Made by a program: the position numbers and the translations under genes
Shown: positions 33,346 through 45,386 of the stretch, in pieces
Numbering within the stretch: position 1 is the first letter of the stretch
Layout of the letters: each line of letters begins with the position of its first letter
NCBI GenBank assembly: GCA_031292175.1
Contig: JARLHQ010000025.1
Span: 1-47,844 of the forward strand
Origin: Humidesulfovibrio sp.
GTDB taxonomy: Bacteria > Desulfobacterota > Desulfovibrionia > Desulfovibrionales > Desulfovibrionaceae
Length of the DNA: 47,844 bases
Reading direction: 5' to 3'
The notes under the pieces: generated by a model
What the model was told of the DNA's origin: nothing
Databases searched by the model: none
What the model saw: only the letters and a program-made list of their open reading frames with translations

Positions 33346-35847
33346 ATGCGCCCGAAACCGCCCGCAAGAGCGAAAACGTCCAAGGATGCCAAACGCAAGC
33401 CGCACGGAAACCCGGCCGTGCCAATGCTTGAAGCGCAGGATCTTGTGCGTCTGTTGGACAGCCTGGACCTGCCCGTCTTCGCCACGGACGCGGACAGCTG
33501 CTTCGCCTTTGTGAACCAGGCCGCCTGCACCCTGCTGGGAAAGACGCGCGAGCGGCTCCTGGGCACGGCGGACACGGTGTTCCAGGTCTTCGAGTCCACG
33601 CGGACGGAAAGCGCCTCCGAGCAGGTGCTGCTGCTGGGCGGTCGAGAACACGTGGTTTCCGTCACCCGCTCCGCGACGCGGAACTCCCGCCGCAAGGCCC
33701 CCTTCACCACCGGGCACCTGCTCGACGTCACGGCCCTGCGCAACACGGAGCTGGCCTGCGCTCTCACCGCAAAGCGCCTGGAGATGCTGGTGCGGAACCT
33801 GCCGCTTCTGCTCCAGGCCCACGACGAATCCGGAGCCATCGTATTCTGGAACCGCGCCTGCGAGCGCGTGCTGGGCTACCGGGCCGGGGATGTCCTCGGC
33901 CAGCCTGGCGTCCTCGAACACCTGTACCCGGACCCGGACTACCGCCGCGACGTGCTGGGACATTTCGCAACGCCCGGCGGTGCGGAGGCGCGCGAGGTGG
34001 TCATGCGCGCGGCCGACGGCGCCGCGCACACCATCCTCTGGACGCCCGTGCCCCAGGCCCTGCCCATGCCCGGCTGCACGGCTTGGCAGACCGGCGTGGA
34101 CCTGACCGCGCAAAAGGCCGCCGAGACCGCCCTGCGCGAGGCAGAACACCGCGCCAGCGCCCTGTTCCTGGCCTCGCCCACGGGGATGCACCTCTACCGT
34201 CTGGACATGGCTGGCGCGCTCATCTTTACCGGCGCGAACCCCGCGGCGGACACGATCCTGCACCGCGACCACGCGCGCCTGGCCGGCCTGCCCATCGAAC
34301 AGGCCTTCCCGGAAATGGCGGGCACCGAGGCGGCCGAACGCTTCCGCCGGGCCTGCCAGTTCGGCGAGGCCTGGAAGACCGAGCAGTTCGAATACCGCGA
34401 CGACCAGATTTCCGGGGCGTACGAAGTGCACTGCTTCCAGACCGAGCCGGGCGCCTGCGCCTGCATGTTCCTGGACCTGACCGAACACAAGCGCCTGGAG
34501 ACGCGCCTGCGCCAGCAGGCCCTGTACGACCCGCTCACCGGTGTCGCCAACCGCTCGCTGTGCGTGGAGCGCATCGATACGGCCCTGCAGCGCGCCAAGC
34601 GCCGCCCGGACTACCGCCACGCGGTCATCCTGATCGACCTGGACCGCTTCAAGAACATCAATGACACGCTAGGCCACACCGTGGGCGACACGGTGCTCGT
34701 GGAGGTGGCGGGACGCCTGCGGACCGCCGTGCGCGAATTGGACACCGTGGCCCGCATGGGCGGCGACGAATTTGTGGTCATCATGGAGGAGTTCGACTCC
34801 TACAAGCGCCCCATCCAGGCCATCCGGCGCATCCGCGAGGCGCTCCGGGTCCCGTTCAGAATCCAGGGGCTGGAGCTCATTGTCACGGCCAGCATCGGGC
34901 TCAGCCTGGGCCAGACCCCGGCCGCCAGCGCCGAGGAAGTGCTGCGCAACACCAACCTGGCCATGCACCGGGCCAAAGCCATGGGCCGCAACCGGGTCAA
35001 GACCTTCACGGAGTCCCTGCTGAGCCAGACCATCCGGGTGGTGCGCCTGGAGAACGAGATGGACCGGGCCCTGGCGCGCGGCGAATTCTTCCTGGAGTTC
35101 CAGCCCATCATCCAACTCGGCACGGAGCGACAACTTTTCGGGTTCGAGGCCCTGGCGCGCTGGCGGCACCCCGAACGCGGGCTCATCATGCCCGGCGAGT
35201 TCATCCCCATCGCCGAGGACTCCGGCAAGGTGGTGGAACTGGGCTACTGGGCCCTGCGCGAGGGTTCGCGCATCCTGAACCAGTGGCGCAACCGCTATCC
35301 GCACCTGCGCGACGCCATGATCTCCGTGAACCTCTCGCCCCAGCAGGTGCCCAAGCCGGACTTCCTGCCGCGCATGCGCGAAATCCTGCAGGAAACCGGA
35401 CTGCCCGCCAGGAATCTCAAGCTGGAGGTGACGGAGACCGCGCTCATGCAGAGCGGGGCCTCGGTCCTGAACAAGCTGGAAGAGCTGCGCGACATGGGCG
35501 TCAGCTTCTCCGTGGACGACTTCGGCACCGGGTATTCCAGCCTGGCCTATCTGACGCGCCTGCCGCTGGACCACCTCAAGATCGACCTCTCCTTCGTGCG
35601 GATGCTGGAGCACGGCAAGGAGAACCTGGAGATCGTGCGGGCCATCATCCAGTTGGCCACGAGCCTGCGCATGGACGTGGTCGCCGAAGGCGTGGAGACC
35701 CTGAACCAGCAGAGCATCCTGCAGGGCCTTGGTTGTGAGTATTTCCAGGGCTACCTCTTCGCCCGGCCCCTGCCCGAGGCCCAGGCCGAGGAGTTCCTGC
35801 GCCGCTTCGACAAGGCCCTCGCCCCCGGCCTGCCCCCCCTGCCCTGA
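33346..35847 (+). CDS. PAS-GGDEF-EAL cyclic-di-GMP signalling protein
   Basis: 833 residues. Three PAS-like sensor domains come first (about residues 25-130, 145-260 and 270-390), then a diguanylate cyclase domain with intact GGDEF at about 471-475 (RMGGDEFVVI) and a phosphodiesterase domain with EAL at 601-603 (FGFEALARW) and the later motifs DDFGTGYSS and VVAEGVE. Both output domains therefore look catalytically competent. There is no membrane segment, so it is a cytosolic sensor. ATG 33346 is preferred to an in-frame GTG at 33265 because the residues before it are non-conserved; the ribosome-binding site (AGGAA) is weak. Confidence 0.88.
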   Translation: MRPKPPARAKTSKDAKRKPHGNPAVPMLEAQDLVRLLDSLDLPVFATDADSCFAFVNQAACTLLGKTRERLLGTADTVFQVFESTRTESASEQVLLLGGREHVVSVTRSATRNSRRKAPFTTGHLLDVTALRNTELACALTAKRLEMLVRNLPLLLQAHDESGAIVFWNRACERVLGYRAGDVLGQPGVLEHLYPDPDYRRDVLGHFATPGGAEAREVVMRAADGAAHTILWTPVPQALPMPGCTAWQTGVDLTAQKAAETALREAEHRASALFLASPTGMHLYRLDMAGALIFTGANPAADTILHRDHARLAGLPIEQAFPEMAGTEAAERFRRACQFGEAWKTEQFEYRDDQISGAYEVHCFQTEPGACACMFLDLTEHKRLETRLRQQALYDPLTGVANRSLCVERIDTALQRAKRRPDYRHAVILIDLDRFKNINDTLGHTVGDTVLVEVAGRLRTAVRELDTVARMGGDEFVVIMEEFDSYKRPIQAIRRIREALRVPFRIQGLELIVTASIGLSLGQTPAASAEEVLRNTNLAMHRAKAMGRNRVKTFTESLLSQTIRVVRLENEMDRALARGEFFLEFQPIIQLGTERQLFGFEALARWRHPERGLIMPGEFIPIAEDSGKVVELGYWALREGSRILNQWRNRYPHLRDAMISVNLSPQQVPKPDFLPRMREILQETGLPARNLKLEVTETALMQSGASVLNKLEELRDMGVSFSVDDFGTGYSSLAYLTRLPLDHLKIDLSFVRMLEHGKENLEIVRAIIQLATSLRMDVVAEGVETLNQQSILQGLGCEYFQGYLFARPLPEAQAEEFLRRFDKALAPGLPPLP

Positions 35848-35857
35848 GGCGACCACG

Positions 35858-35992
35858 TTGACCGGCCCGCCTGTCACGGCGGCCCGCACGGGCGCGGGCC
35901 TTGGCCTTTCAGCCGGGCTTTCCCCCGGTCCGCTACTGGCCCTGGGAGTGGTGCTGCTGGGCTATGCGGGCTGGTTCGCGCGCTCCGCCTGA
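35858..35992 (+). pseudogene. internally deleted LysE-type exporter remnant
   Basis: A 44-codon frame from TTG 35858 contains GAGLGLSAGLSPGPLLAL, the hallmark start of LysE/RhtB amino-acid exporters, fused directly to VVLLGYAGWFARSA, which resembles the last helix of the same family. The middle (normally about 150 residues) is missing without loss of frame. It ends eight bases before the convergent sulP stop. Confidence 0.55.
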
Positions 35993-35999
35993 CAGCTCG

Positions 36000-37820
36000 T
36001 CACACGGGAGGCGACGGGAGATAGTGCTCGCCGCCGGGCATGCGCTCGCACTCGCGGAACACGCGCGCGTGGCAGCAGGCGCAACGCTCCGGGTCGAGCC
36101 GGGGCACCATGTGGGCGATGGCCTGGCCCTCGGATTCGAAAATATGCTCGCCGCCCAGGCGCTTCAGACACATGCCGCGCTTGAGCACTTCCTGCACCTC
36201 GGTCTTGAGCGAACAGAAGAACATGTCCCGGCCGGAGAGCTTGAGGTTCAGCGCCTCGTTGAAGAGCATGTGGCAACCGCTGGCGTCGATGAAGTTGATG
36301 CCGCCCCCGACGATCAGGATGTGGCATTGCTCCGGGAAGGCGTCCATGATGCGGTGCAGCTCCTCGGAGATGTGCGTCACCGCGCCGAAGAAGATGCTGC
36401 CGTCCAGGCGCAGGATTTTGAGCTGCGGGCATTCCAGGACATCCTTGCGCCGCACGTTGATCAGCGGTCGGCGCAGATTGGACGGGTCCGGCGCAAGCAC
36501 GATGAAGTTCGGGTGCGAGGTGCGCTTCAGGTACATGAGCAGGGACAAAAGCACGCCGCAGAAGATGGCGAACTCCATCTGCACGAACAGTGTGGCCAGG
36601 AAAGTCGCCACAAGGACCATGGCCTCGCTTCTGTCCGTGCGCAGAATATGGCGGATGCCCTTGAGGTCGATAAGGTTCAGCGCCACCAGCAGGATGACGC
36701 CGCCCATGGCCGCCACCGGCAGATAGGCGGTGAGCGGGGCGATGAGCAGCACGATGCAGGCCAGCAGCAGGGCCGAGAACACGGCGGCCAGAGGCGTCTT
36801 GGCCCCGGACTCGAAATTGAGCCCCGTGCGCGTGAACGAGCCCGAGGTCGGGTAAGCCGAGAAGAAGCTGCCCAGGAGGTTCGACAGGCCCTGGCCCACG
36901 AACTCCTGCGAGTTGTCGATCTGCTGCTGGGAGCGCACGGCCACGGCCCGGGCGATGGACACGGCCTCGGCCAGGCCGAGCATGGCCACGGCCACCGCGC
37001 CGGGGATCAGGCGACGGACGTCGTCAATGTCGAACGAAGGCATGGACAGCGGCGGCAAGGAGGAGGTCAACGCGCCCAGAAGCGCCACGCCGTGGCTCTG
37101 GCCATCAAGCGCCACGCAAAGCGCGCCGCCCAGGACCATCGCCAGCAGCATGGCCGGGGCCTTGGGCCACAGGCGGCGAATGCCCAGCGCAATGAGCATC
37201 GAGACCAGGCCCAAGCCCAGGGCGTAGGCGTTGATCCCGGGGAGATGCGCCAGCAGATGCTGCCAGGCGTGCAGGAACAGCCCGCCGCGCGGCAAGTCGA
37301 GCCCGGTCAACGCGCCCAACTGGCTGGTGATGATGAGCACCGCCGCTCCGGCCATGTAGCCGGTGATCACGGACAGGGACACGAAATTGACGATGGCCCC
37401 GAACCTCGCCAGTCCCAGCGCCAGCTTGATGAGGCCGGCCAGGAAGGCCAGGGTCAGGGCAAGACGGATATAGTCCGGGGAATACGGCACGGCGAAATGC
37501 GCCAGGGTGACGAAGACGAGCAGCGACACCGTGGTGGTGGGGCCAGAGACGAGGTGGTGCGATGAGCCGAACAGCGCGGCGATGATGACGGGGACCATGG
37601 CCGAGTACAGGCCGTATTCCGGCGGCAGCCCGGCGATGGCCGCGAAGGCCACGCACTGCGGGAGCACAATGACCGCGCCTGTGAGCCCGGCCCAGAGATC
37701 GCCCTTGAGTGTGCGCCGCCCCACCTGCGGCCACCAGGACAGCACAGGCAGATAGCGTGGCGCCCGCTTACGCAGTTTTTCCCAGGCGGTTTCCGGTTGC
37801 GGCACTTCACACTGGTCCAT
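36000..37820 (-). CDS. SulP-family anion transporter with STAS domain
   Basis: 606-residue inner-membrane transporter. Ten or more helices start near residue 40 (LKGDLWAGLTGAVIVLPQCVAFA), with the family motifs GLPPEYGLYSAMVPVIIAALFGSS and FSAYPTSGSFTRTG. The cytosolic STAS domain occupies about residues 440-550 (IFFGAVTHIS..., FIDASGCHML). An extra C-terminal tail has the cysteine cluster CACCHARVFREC, which could bind metal. The substrate may be sulfate or bicarbonate; for a sulfate reducer sulfate is attractive but unproven. It is divergent from the pyruvate oxidoreductase gene. Confidence 0.88.
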   Translation of the reverse strand: MDQCEVPQPETAWEKLRKRAPRYLPVLSWWPQVGRRTLKGDLWAGLTGAVIVLPQCVAFAAIAGLPPEYGLYSAMVPVIIAALFGSSHHLVSGPTTTVSLLVFVTLAHFAVPYSPDYIRLALTLAFLAGLIKLALGLARFGAIVNFVSLSVITGYMAGAAVLIITSQLGALTGLDLPRGGLFLHAWQHLLAHLPGINAYALGLGLVSMLIALGIRRLWPKAPAMLLAMVLGGALCVALDGQSHGVALLGALTSSLPPLSMPSFDIDDVRRLIPGAVAVAMLGLAEAVSIARAVAVRSQQQIDNSQEFVGQGLSNLLGSFFSAYPTSGSFTRTGLNFESGAKTPLAAVFSALLLACIVLLIAPLTAYLPVAAMGGVILLVALNLIDLKGIRHILRTDRSEAMVLVATFLATLFVQMEFAIFCGVLLSLLMYLKRTSHPNFIVLAPDPSNLRRPLINVRRKDVLECPQLKILRLDGSIFFGAVTHISEELHRIMDAFPEQCHILIVGGGINFIDASGCHMLFNEALNLKLSGRDMFFCSLKTEVQEVLKRGMCLKRLGGEHIFESEGQAIAHMVPRLDPERCACCHARVFRECERMPGGEHYLPSPPV

Positions 37821-37921
37821 GACCCAACCTCGGCGATGGTTGCTCTTCCCAACACTTCACCAATAGCCCAAACCCCAGCGGCGCGCCAGCGCAATTTCGT
37901 CCGCGCGCCCTGGCCTTGCGG

Positions 37922-37941
37922 TTGTCCGAAGTTTCGGACAA
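37922..37941. promoter_or_regulatory. palindromic activator site TTGTCCGAA-GT-TTCGGACAA
   Basis: A perfect inverted repeat of 9 bases with a 2-base centre, about 150 bases upstream of the sigma-54 promoter of the pyruvate oxidoreductase gene. A second copy of one arm, TTCGGACAA, stands at 37998-38006. The distance is right for a bacterial enhancer-binding protein. The binding protein is not in the window. Confidence 0.65.
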
Positions 37942-38069
37942 ATTACCCACATCATTCTTGGCCCCTGGCGCAGCCAGCCGCCCAGGCTGCCTGATTTTTC
38001 GGACAATCTTTGGCGCGGGTTCGCCCTTTTCTGCAAAATTACGCTTAACATATAGAAATAAAAAAATAA

Positions 38070-41840
<3,771 letters not shown>

Positions 41841-41863
41841 ACCGCAGGCTGAGTCAATAACGA

Positions 41864-41895
41864 GGCCCCGGAGCGATCCGGGGCCTTTCTTTTTT
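41864..41895 (+). terminator. terminator after the pyruvate oxidoreductase gene
   Basis: GGCCCCGGA (41864-41872), GCGA loop, TCCGGGGCC (41877-41885), then TTTCTTTTTT. Strong rho-independent terminator. Confidence 0.93.
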
Positions 41896-41941
41896 GCGCT
41901 AGGGGATAAGAACGATGACGCGGTGCGCAATCGTCCGCTCA

Positions 41942-41989
41942 CCAGCGAAAAGCCCGGCCGAGCAGCTGCTCGGCCGGGCTTTTCGCTGG
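41942..41989. repeat. 48-bp perfect palindrome, possible bidirectional terminator
   Basis: CCAGCGAAAAGCCCGGCCGA and its continuation to 41965 are mirrored exactly by 41966-41989 with no unpaired centre. The GC-rich core is flanked by AAAA on the left and TTTT on the right, the pattern of a bidirectional terminator. It lies just left of the dispersed repeat that received the insertion. Confidence 0.8.
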
Positions 41990-41992
41990 CTT

Positions 41993-42024
41993 GGGGATTC
42001 CAAAGGGCCTTGGGGGCCCTTTGG
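41993..42024 (+). repeat. dispersed palindromic repeat, left part of the interrupted copy
   Basis: GGGGATTCCAAAGGGCC followed by a short centre and GGCCCTTTGG. The remainder of this copy (CCGCCGGAGGC) is found 1.55 kb away at 43577-43587, after the insertion. The reassembled 43-base unit is nearly identical to the reverse complement of 47573-47614. Confidence 0.8.
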
Positions 42025-43576
42025 TGTCATGTGGCGCAAAGGCACAAAGAAGTTCAGCCAATCTGACACCTGGGCCAACTGAAATTAATACGCAACACCA
42101 TGATATTTGACAACCGGTTGACACTTTGTACGAATGCAGGATACCCCCAAGCGGCGTGGGTATGTTCAACGTCCCGCACAGGAGAAAACAGGATGCACCC
42201 AACATTGCTTGAAATCCAAGCTGAGCTGGACAAAGTGATAGCTCAAATCCCAGGCGTTGTGCCGAACAATGAACCGCTCGGAATTGTTCACGGCTGGAAT
42301 CTTCCCGAACTCACTAGAAGCGAGCTAATCGAGTCGGCGCAGGAAATCCGGGATCTAATCACGGAGCAAGGGAGTGATGACGCAGGTGGGAATAATGCGC
42401 AGATAAAAGACTATGTGCGCCGCCTTATGTTTCTCCAGCAACAGACAATTCCACAGTTTTGGAGTACTAATGCCGCACAGGCAGTTCCGGCATATTTATT
42501 TACATTGGCAGGGCTTCGCAAAGCACTTGTCCCTGTTTTGACCAGAGATGCTCACGCTGAGGCGGCCGCCAATCTGCGAAAAATGATCCCCAGAATTCGC
42601 GCCATGGAAGGGCGATTGAATGACCTAGAGCCTCGTACAACATCTCTCGCCACCATGGTCGAGCAAATCGAACAAGCACACAGCACAGCCGATCAACTCC
42701 CAACAGACTTGGAATCATTGTCCGAAGCACGGAAGAAAATCGCCAAACTTGTCAAAGCGTCAACGGACGATCAAGTCCACATCAACGGTATTCACGAACA
42801 GGCCGAGGCGTTCAACAAGCAACTTGAGCAGTACGCCAAAGATGCGGAATCCGTACTTCAGCGCAGTGAGACGGCCTATTCTGCGGCTACTAGCGTAGGG
42901 CTGGCTGCAGCATTCAGTGAACGATCGAACAGATTGTCAATGTCAATGTGGGTTTGGGTCGGCGGGCTTGTTGGTGCCCTGATGTCTGGAGGTTATTTCG
43001 GCTCCAAGCAACTACAGACCCTCTCGGAATTAATCAAAGCTCCCGATGCATCCGCATCGGTAATCGTCCCCAATTTGCTTTTGGCCATGTTATCTGTGGG
43101 CGCACCAGTGTGGTTTGCTTGGTTGGCGACGAAACAGATTGGCGAACGATTCAGACTGGCTGAAGATTACGCCTTCAAGGCATCTATCTCGCGCGCTTAT
43201 GAGGGCTTTCGACGCGAAGCGGCTCGAGTTGACAAAGACTTGGAAGCGCGGCTCCTTGCATCTGCTCTCACTCGTTTGGACGAACAGCCTCTCCGTCTCG
43301 TGGAAACCACGTACCACGGGAGCCCATGGCATGAGCTCGCGGCATCGGACGTTTTCAAGCAGGCCATGGCTGTCGTGCCTGGATTTACCCAACTAATCAA
43401 AGAGTTCGCTAGCAATACCTTGAGTAACTTGATGCAAACAAAGACAAAGACAGCATCACCTCCCAAGACGGTGTCGCCTCCCAAGGCGACAAGCGAAGAG
43501 TGATTTTTGTGTGGATTGCTATGGACTAACTACTTTAAATCACATTGCACATTTGCACCATAATGACACCCTTTGG
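42017..43576. mobile_element. transposase-free insertion cassette with 8-bp target duplication
   Basis: The element proper is 42025-43568 (1,544 bp). It is bounded by direct repeats CCCTTTGG at 42017-42024 and 43569-43576. Its ends are TGTCATGTGGCGCAAAGG on the left and, read inward from the right, TGTCATTATGGTGCAAATG, imperfect inverted repeats that align over about 25 bases with one gap. Removing it together with one CCCTTTGG rebuilds an intact copy of a repeat present at 47573-47614. The DNA inside is visibly less GC-rich than its surroundings and holds one gene and no transposase. The TGT...ACA ends resemble several DDE-transposase families (IS21, IS481, Tn7-like), but I cannot assign one. 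Confidence 0.85.
42193..43503 (+). CDS. unknown coiled-coil protein with two membrane helices (cassette cargo)
   Basis: 436 residues, not recognised. Residues 1-120 are mostly helical and soluble, 120-240 look like coiled coil (heptad-like stretches such as MVEQIEQAHSTADQLPTDL), a first membrane helix spans about 252-270 (MWVWVGGLVGALMSGGYFG), and a second spans about 288-312 (VIVPNLLLAMLSVGAPVWFAW). A well-structured cytosolic domain of about 70 residues follows (AEDYAFKASISRAYEGFR, then ALTRLDEQPLRLVE and HGSPWHEL), ending in a Thr/Lys/Pro tail. ATG 42193 follows CAGGAGAAAACAGG; a TTGACA at 42118 or 42107 may be the -35 of its own promoter. Codon use is more A/T-rich than in its neighbours. 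As the only cargo of a mobile cassette it may be a defence or stress effector, but this is inference. Confidence 0.85.
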   Translation: MHPTLLEIQAELDKVIAQIPGVVPNNEPLGIVHGWNLPELTRSELIESAQEIRDLITEQGSDDAGGNNAQIKDYVRRLMFLQQQTIPQFWSTNAAQAVPAYLFTLAGLRKALVPVLTRDAHAEAAANLRKMIPRIRAMEGRLNDLEPRTTSLATMVEQIEQAHSTADQLPTDLESLSEARKKIAKLVKASTDDQVHINGIHEQAEAFNKQLEQYAKDAESVLQRSETAYSAATSVGLAAAFSERSNRLSMSMWVWVGGLVGALMSGGYFGSKQLQTLSELIKAPDASASVIVPNLLLAMLSVGAPVWFAWLATKQIGERFRLAEDYAFKASISRAYEGFRREAARVDKDLEARLLASALTRLDEQPLRLVETTYHGSPWHELAASDVFKQAMAVVPGFTQLIKEFASNTLSNLMQTKTKTASPPKTVSPPKATSEE

Positions 43577-43587
43577 CCGCCGGAGGC
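43569..43587 (+). repeat. dispersed palindromic repeat, right part of the interrupted copy
   Basis: CCCTTTGGCCGCCGGAGGC: the duplicated 8 bases followed by the rest of the repeat. It lies between the cassette and the queC stop codon. Confidence 0.8.
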
Positions 43588-43599
43588 TCTTCTCTTGCC

Positions 43600-44304
43600 C
43601 TACTCGCAGGCCAAATATTCGACGTAGCCTTTGGCGCGCAGCTCACAGGCCGGGCAGCTTCCGCAGCCGTAGCCCCAGGAGTGGCGGTTGCCGCGCTCGC
43701 CCTGGTAGCAGGTGTGGGTGTGCTCAAGGATGAGGTCCACAAAGGGCTGCCCGCCCAGGTCGCGGGCCAGCTCCCAGGTTTCGGCCTTGGTGCGCCACAT
43801 GAGCGGGGTCTCAATGACGAGCCGCGTCTGCATCCCGAGATTCAGGGCCACCTGCAAGGCCTTCATGGTGTCGTCACGGCAGTCCGGGTAGCCGGAAAAA
43901 TCCGTCTCGCACACGCCGGTGACGAGGCGCTTGATGCCCCGGCGGCAGGCCTGGGCCCCGGCGAGGGTGAGGAACACAAGGTTGCGGCCGGGCACGAAGG
44001 TGCTGGGCAGGCCGTTTTCGGTCATGGCGATGGCCATGTCGTGGGTGAGCGCGGTTTCGCCCAGCTGGCGGAACACGTCCATGGAGAGCAGGGTGTCCGG
44101 GCCGAGCTTCTCAGCCCAGTCGGGCCGGGCCTCACGCAGGCGGGTCAGGACACCGGCGCGGCACTCCAGCTCCACCACGTGGCGCTGGCCGTAGTCGAAG
44201 CCGATGGTCTCCACCCGGGCGTAGCGGGAAAGGGCCCAGGCCAAGCAGGTGGTGGAGTCTTGCCCGCCGGAGAAAACAACAAGCGCGCTGTCTGTGGTCG
44301 CCAT
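43600..44304 (-). CDS. queC: 7-cyano-7-deazaguanine synthase
   Basis: 234-residue ATP-dependent enzyme that turns 7-carboxy-7-deazaguanine and ammonia into preQ0, the queuosine precursor. The pyrophosphatase loop [10 protein letters not shown] is at residues 12-21, and the C-terminal zinc-binding cysteines are in [12 protein letters not shown]. It is the last gene of queD-queE-queC, eight bases after queE. The start ATG follows AGGAGGGCCC. Confidence 0.95.
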   Translation of the reverse strand: MATTDSALVVFSGGQDSTTCLAWALSRYARVETIGFDYGQRHVVELECRAGVLTRLREARPDWAEKLGPDTLLSMDVFRQLGETALTHDMAIAMTENGLPSTFVPGRNLVFLTLAGAQACRRGIKRLVTGVCETDFSGYPDCRDDTMKALQVALNLGMQTRLVIETPLMWRTKAETWELARDLGGQPFVDLILEHTHTCYQGERGNRHSWGYGCGSCPACELRAKGYVEYLACE

Positions 44305-44312
44305 GGGCCCTC

Positions 44313-44951
44313 CTAGACGCCTCTCGCGTCGGGTTGCCAGATGTATTTATGCTGCTGAAGGTTCAGGCGCGCATAAAGCCCGTCCGCAAGCATCCAGGCC
44401 GCAAGCTCCGCCGGGGCCAGGGTCCCGAACAGGGGCGAGACGTTGGCCGTGTTGCGCTGCGTGTCCACGTGGGCCAACAACGCAAGCATGTGCGCGTAGT
44501 CCGCGCGGGCGCCGATGACGAACTTCAGCTCGTCCTTTGCGCGCAGGCGCTCCAGATTGGCCAGGTCCATTTTTTCGGACTCACCGCTGGACGGCCCCTT
44601 CATGTCCACGATGGCGATGACCTCATCGGCCAGGACGCTGATGTCCTGGCTGCCGTTGGTCTCCACCAGGACGCTGCGGCCGGAGCGCGCCAGGGCGTTC
44701 ATAAGCTCCACGGCGGGCTCCTGCAGCAGAGGCTCGCCGCCGGTGAACTCGATCAGCCCGTCGCCCAGGGCCTCTACGCGCTCCAGCACCGCGCGCACGG
44801 AGAGACTTTCGCCGCCCGTGTAGGCATACGTGGTGTCACAGTAGCGGCAGCGCAGGTTGCAGCCCGTCAGGCGCACAAAGATGCAGGGCCAGCCCGCGAA
44901 GCTTGATTCGCCCTGGATGCTGCGAAATATTTCGCAAACGTGGAGGCTCAA
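44313..44951 (-). CDS. queE: 7-carboxy-7-deazaguanine synthase (radical SAM)
   Basis: 212-residue radical SAM enzyme that contracts 6-carboxytetrahydropterin to 7-carboxy-7-deazaguanine. The 4Fe-4S cysteines are Cys31, Cys35 and Cys38 in [10 protein letters not shown], with FTGGEPLL as the SAM-binding glycine motif and the start [11 protein letters not shown] typical of QueE. The start codon is TTG at 44951, overlapping the queD stop as TTGA and preceded by a strong GGGAGGAG, so translation is coupled. Confidence 0.93.
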   Translation of the reverse strand: MSLHVCEIFRSIQGESSFAGWPCIFVRLTGCNLRCRYCDTTYAYTGGESLSVRAVLERVEALGDGLIEFTGGEPLLQEPAVELMNALARSGRSVLVETNGSQDISVLADEVIAIVDMKGPSSGESEKMDLANLERLRAKDELKFVIGARADYAHMLALLAHVDTQRNTANVSPLFGTLAPAELAAWMLADGLYARLNLQQHKYIWQPDARGV

Positions 44952-45343
44952 GGCTCCTCCCAGTAGGTGACCTCCGCGCCGGGCGTTTCCGCAACGCGGA
45001 TGCGCGAGACCGTGGCGCGCCCGCCGGGCACGCTCACGGCCAGACGCTGGCCGAGATCCTGGTACAGGTGCCGGGCGATGTTCTCCGCCGTGGGATTCTG
45101 CCCGGCAAAGGGCGCCAGATCGTTCAGGCAGGCGTGGTCCAGGGTGGAGAGCGCCTCACGCACGAGGGTCTTGATCTCCCGGAAGTCCAGGCCCATGCCG
45201 AGTTCGTCCAGTTCCTGGCAGACGACATACGCCGTGACGCCCCAATTGTGGCCGTGGGTGTTCCGGCAGTTGCCGGGATAGCCTGTCAGTCTATGCGCGG
45301 CGCAGAACTCCGCGCGCACGCTCAGTTCATAGATGCGTTTCAT
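44948..45343 (-). CDS. queD: 6-carboxytetrahydropterin synthase
   Basis: 131-residue enzyme converting 7,8-dihydroneopterin triphosphate to 6-carboxy-5,6,7,8-tetrahydropterin, the first committed step to queuosine. Zinc ligands His17, His30 and His32 (AAHRL and NTHGHNW) and catalytic Cys26 are all present; a second conserved block is LDHACLND. The ATG at 45343 starts the family pattern; the open frame extends upstream through unrelated sequence. queD, queE and queC form one operon. Confidence 0.94.
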   Translation of the reverse strand: MKRIYELSVRAEFCAAHRLTGYPGNCRNTHGHNWGVTAYVVCQELDELGMGLDFREIKTLVREALSTLDHACLNDLAPFAGQNPTAENIARHLYQDLGQRLAVSVPGGRATVSRIRVAETPGAEVTYWEEP

Positions 45344-45386
45344 GGGGGCAATGCTACGGTTTCGGGTGCTGGCCGTCAACACGGCT

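Noticed and set aside
37922..37941. Rex or HcpR site before the pyruvate oxidoreductase gene
   Set aside because: The palindrome TTGTCCGAA-GT-TTCGGACAA does not fit the known Rex (TTGTGAAN4TTTCACAA) or HcpR/CRP-type (TTGACN4GTCAA) patterns, so the regulator is left unnamed.
42025..43568. Cassette as a simple degenerate IS with a transposase remnant
   Set aside because: The only long frame is an intact membrane coiled-coil protein without DDE, HUH, tyrosine or serine recombinase motifs, and the space outside it (168 and 65 bases) is too short for a transposase fragment.
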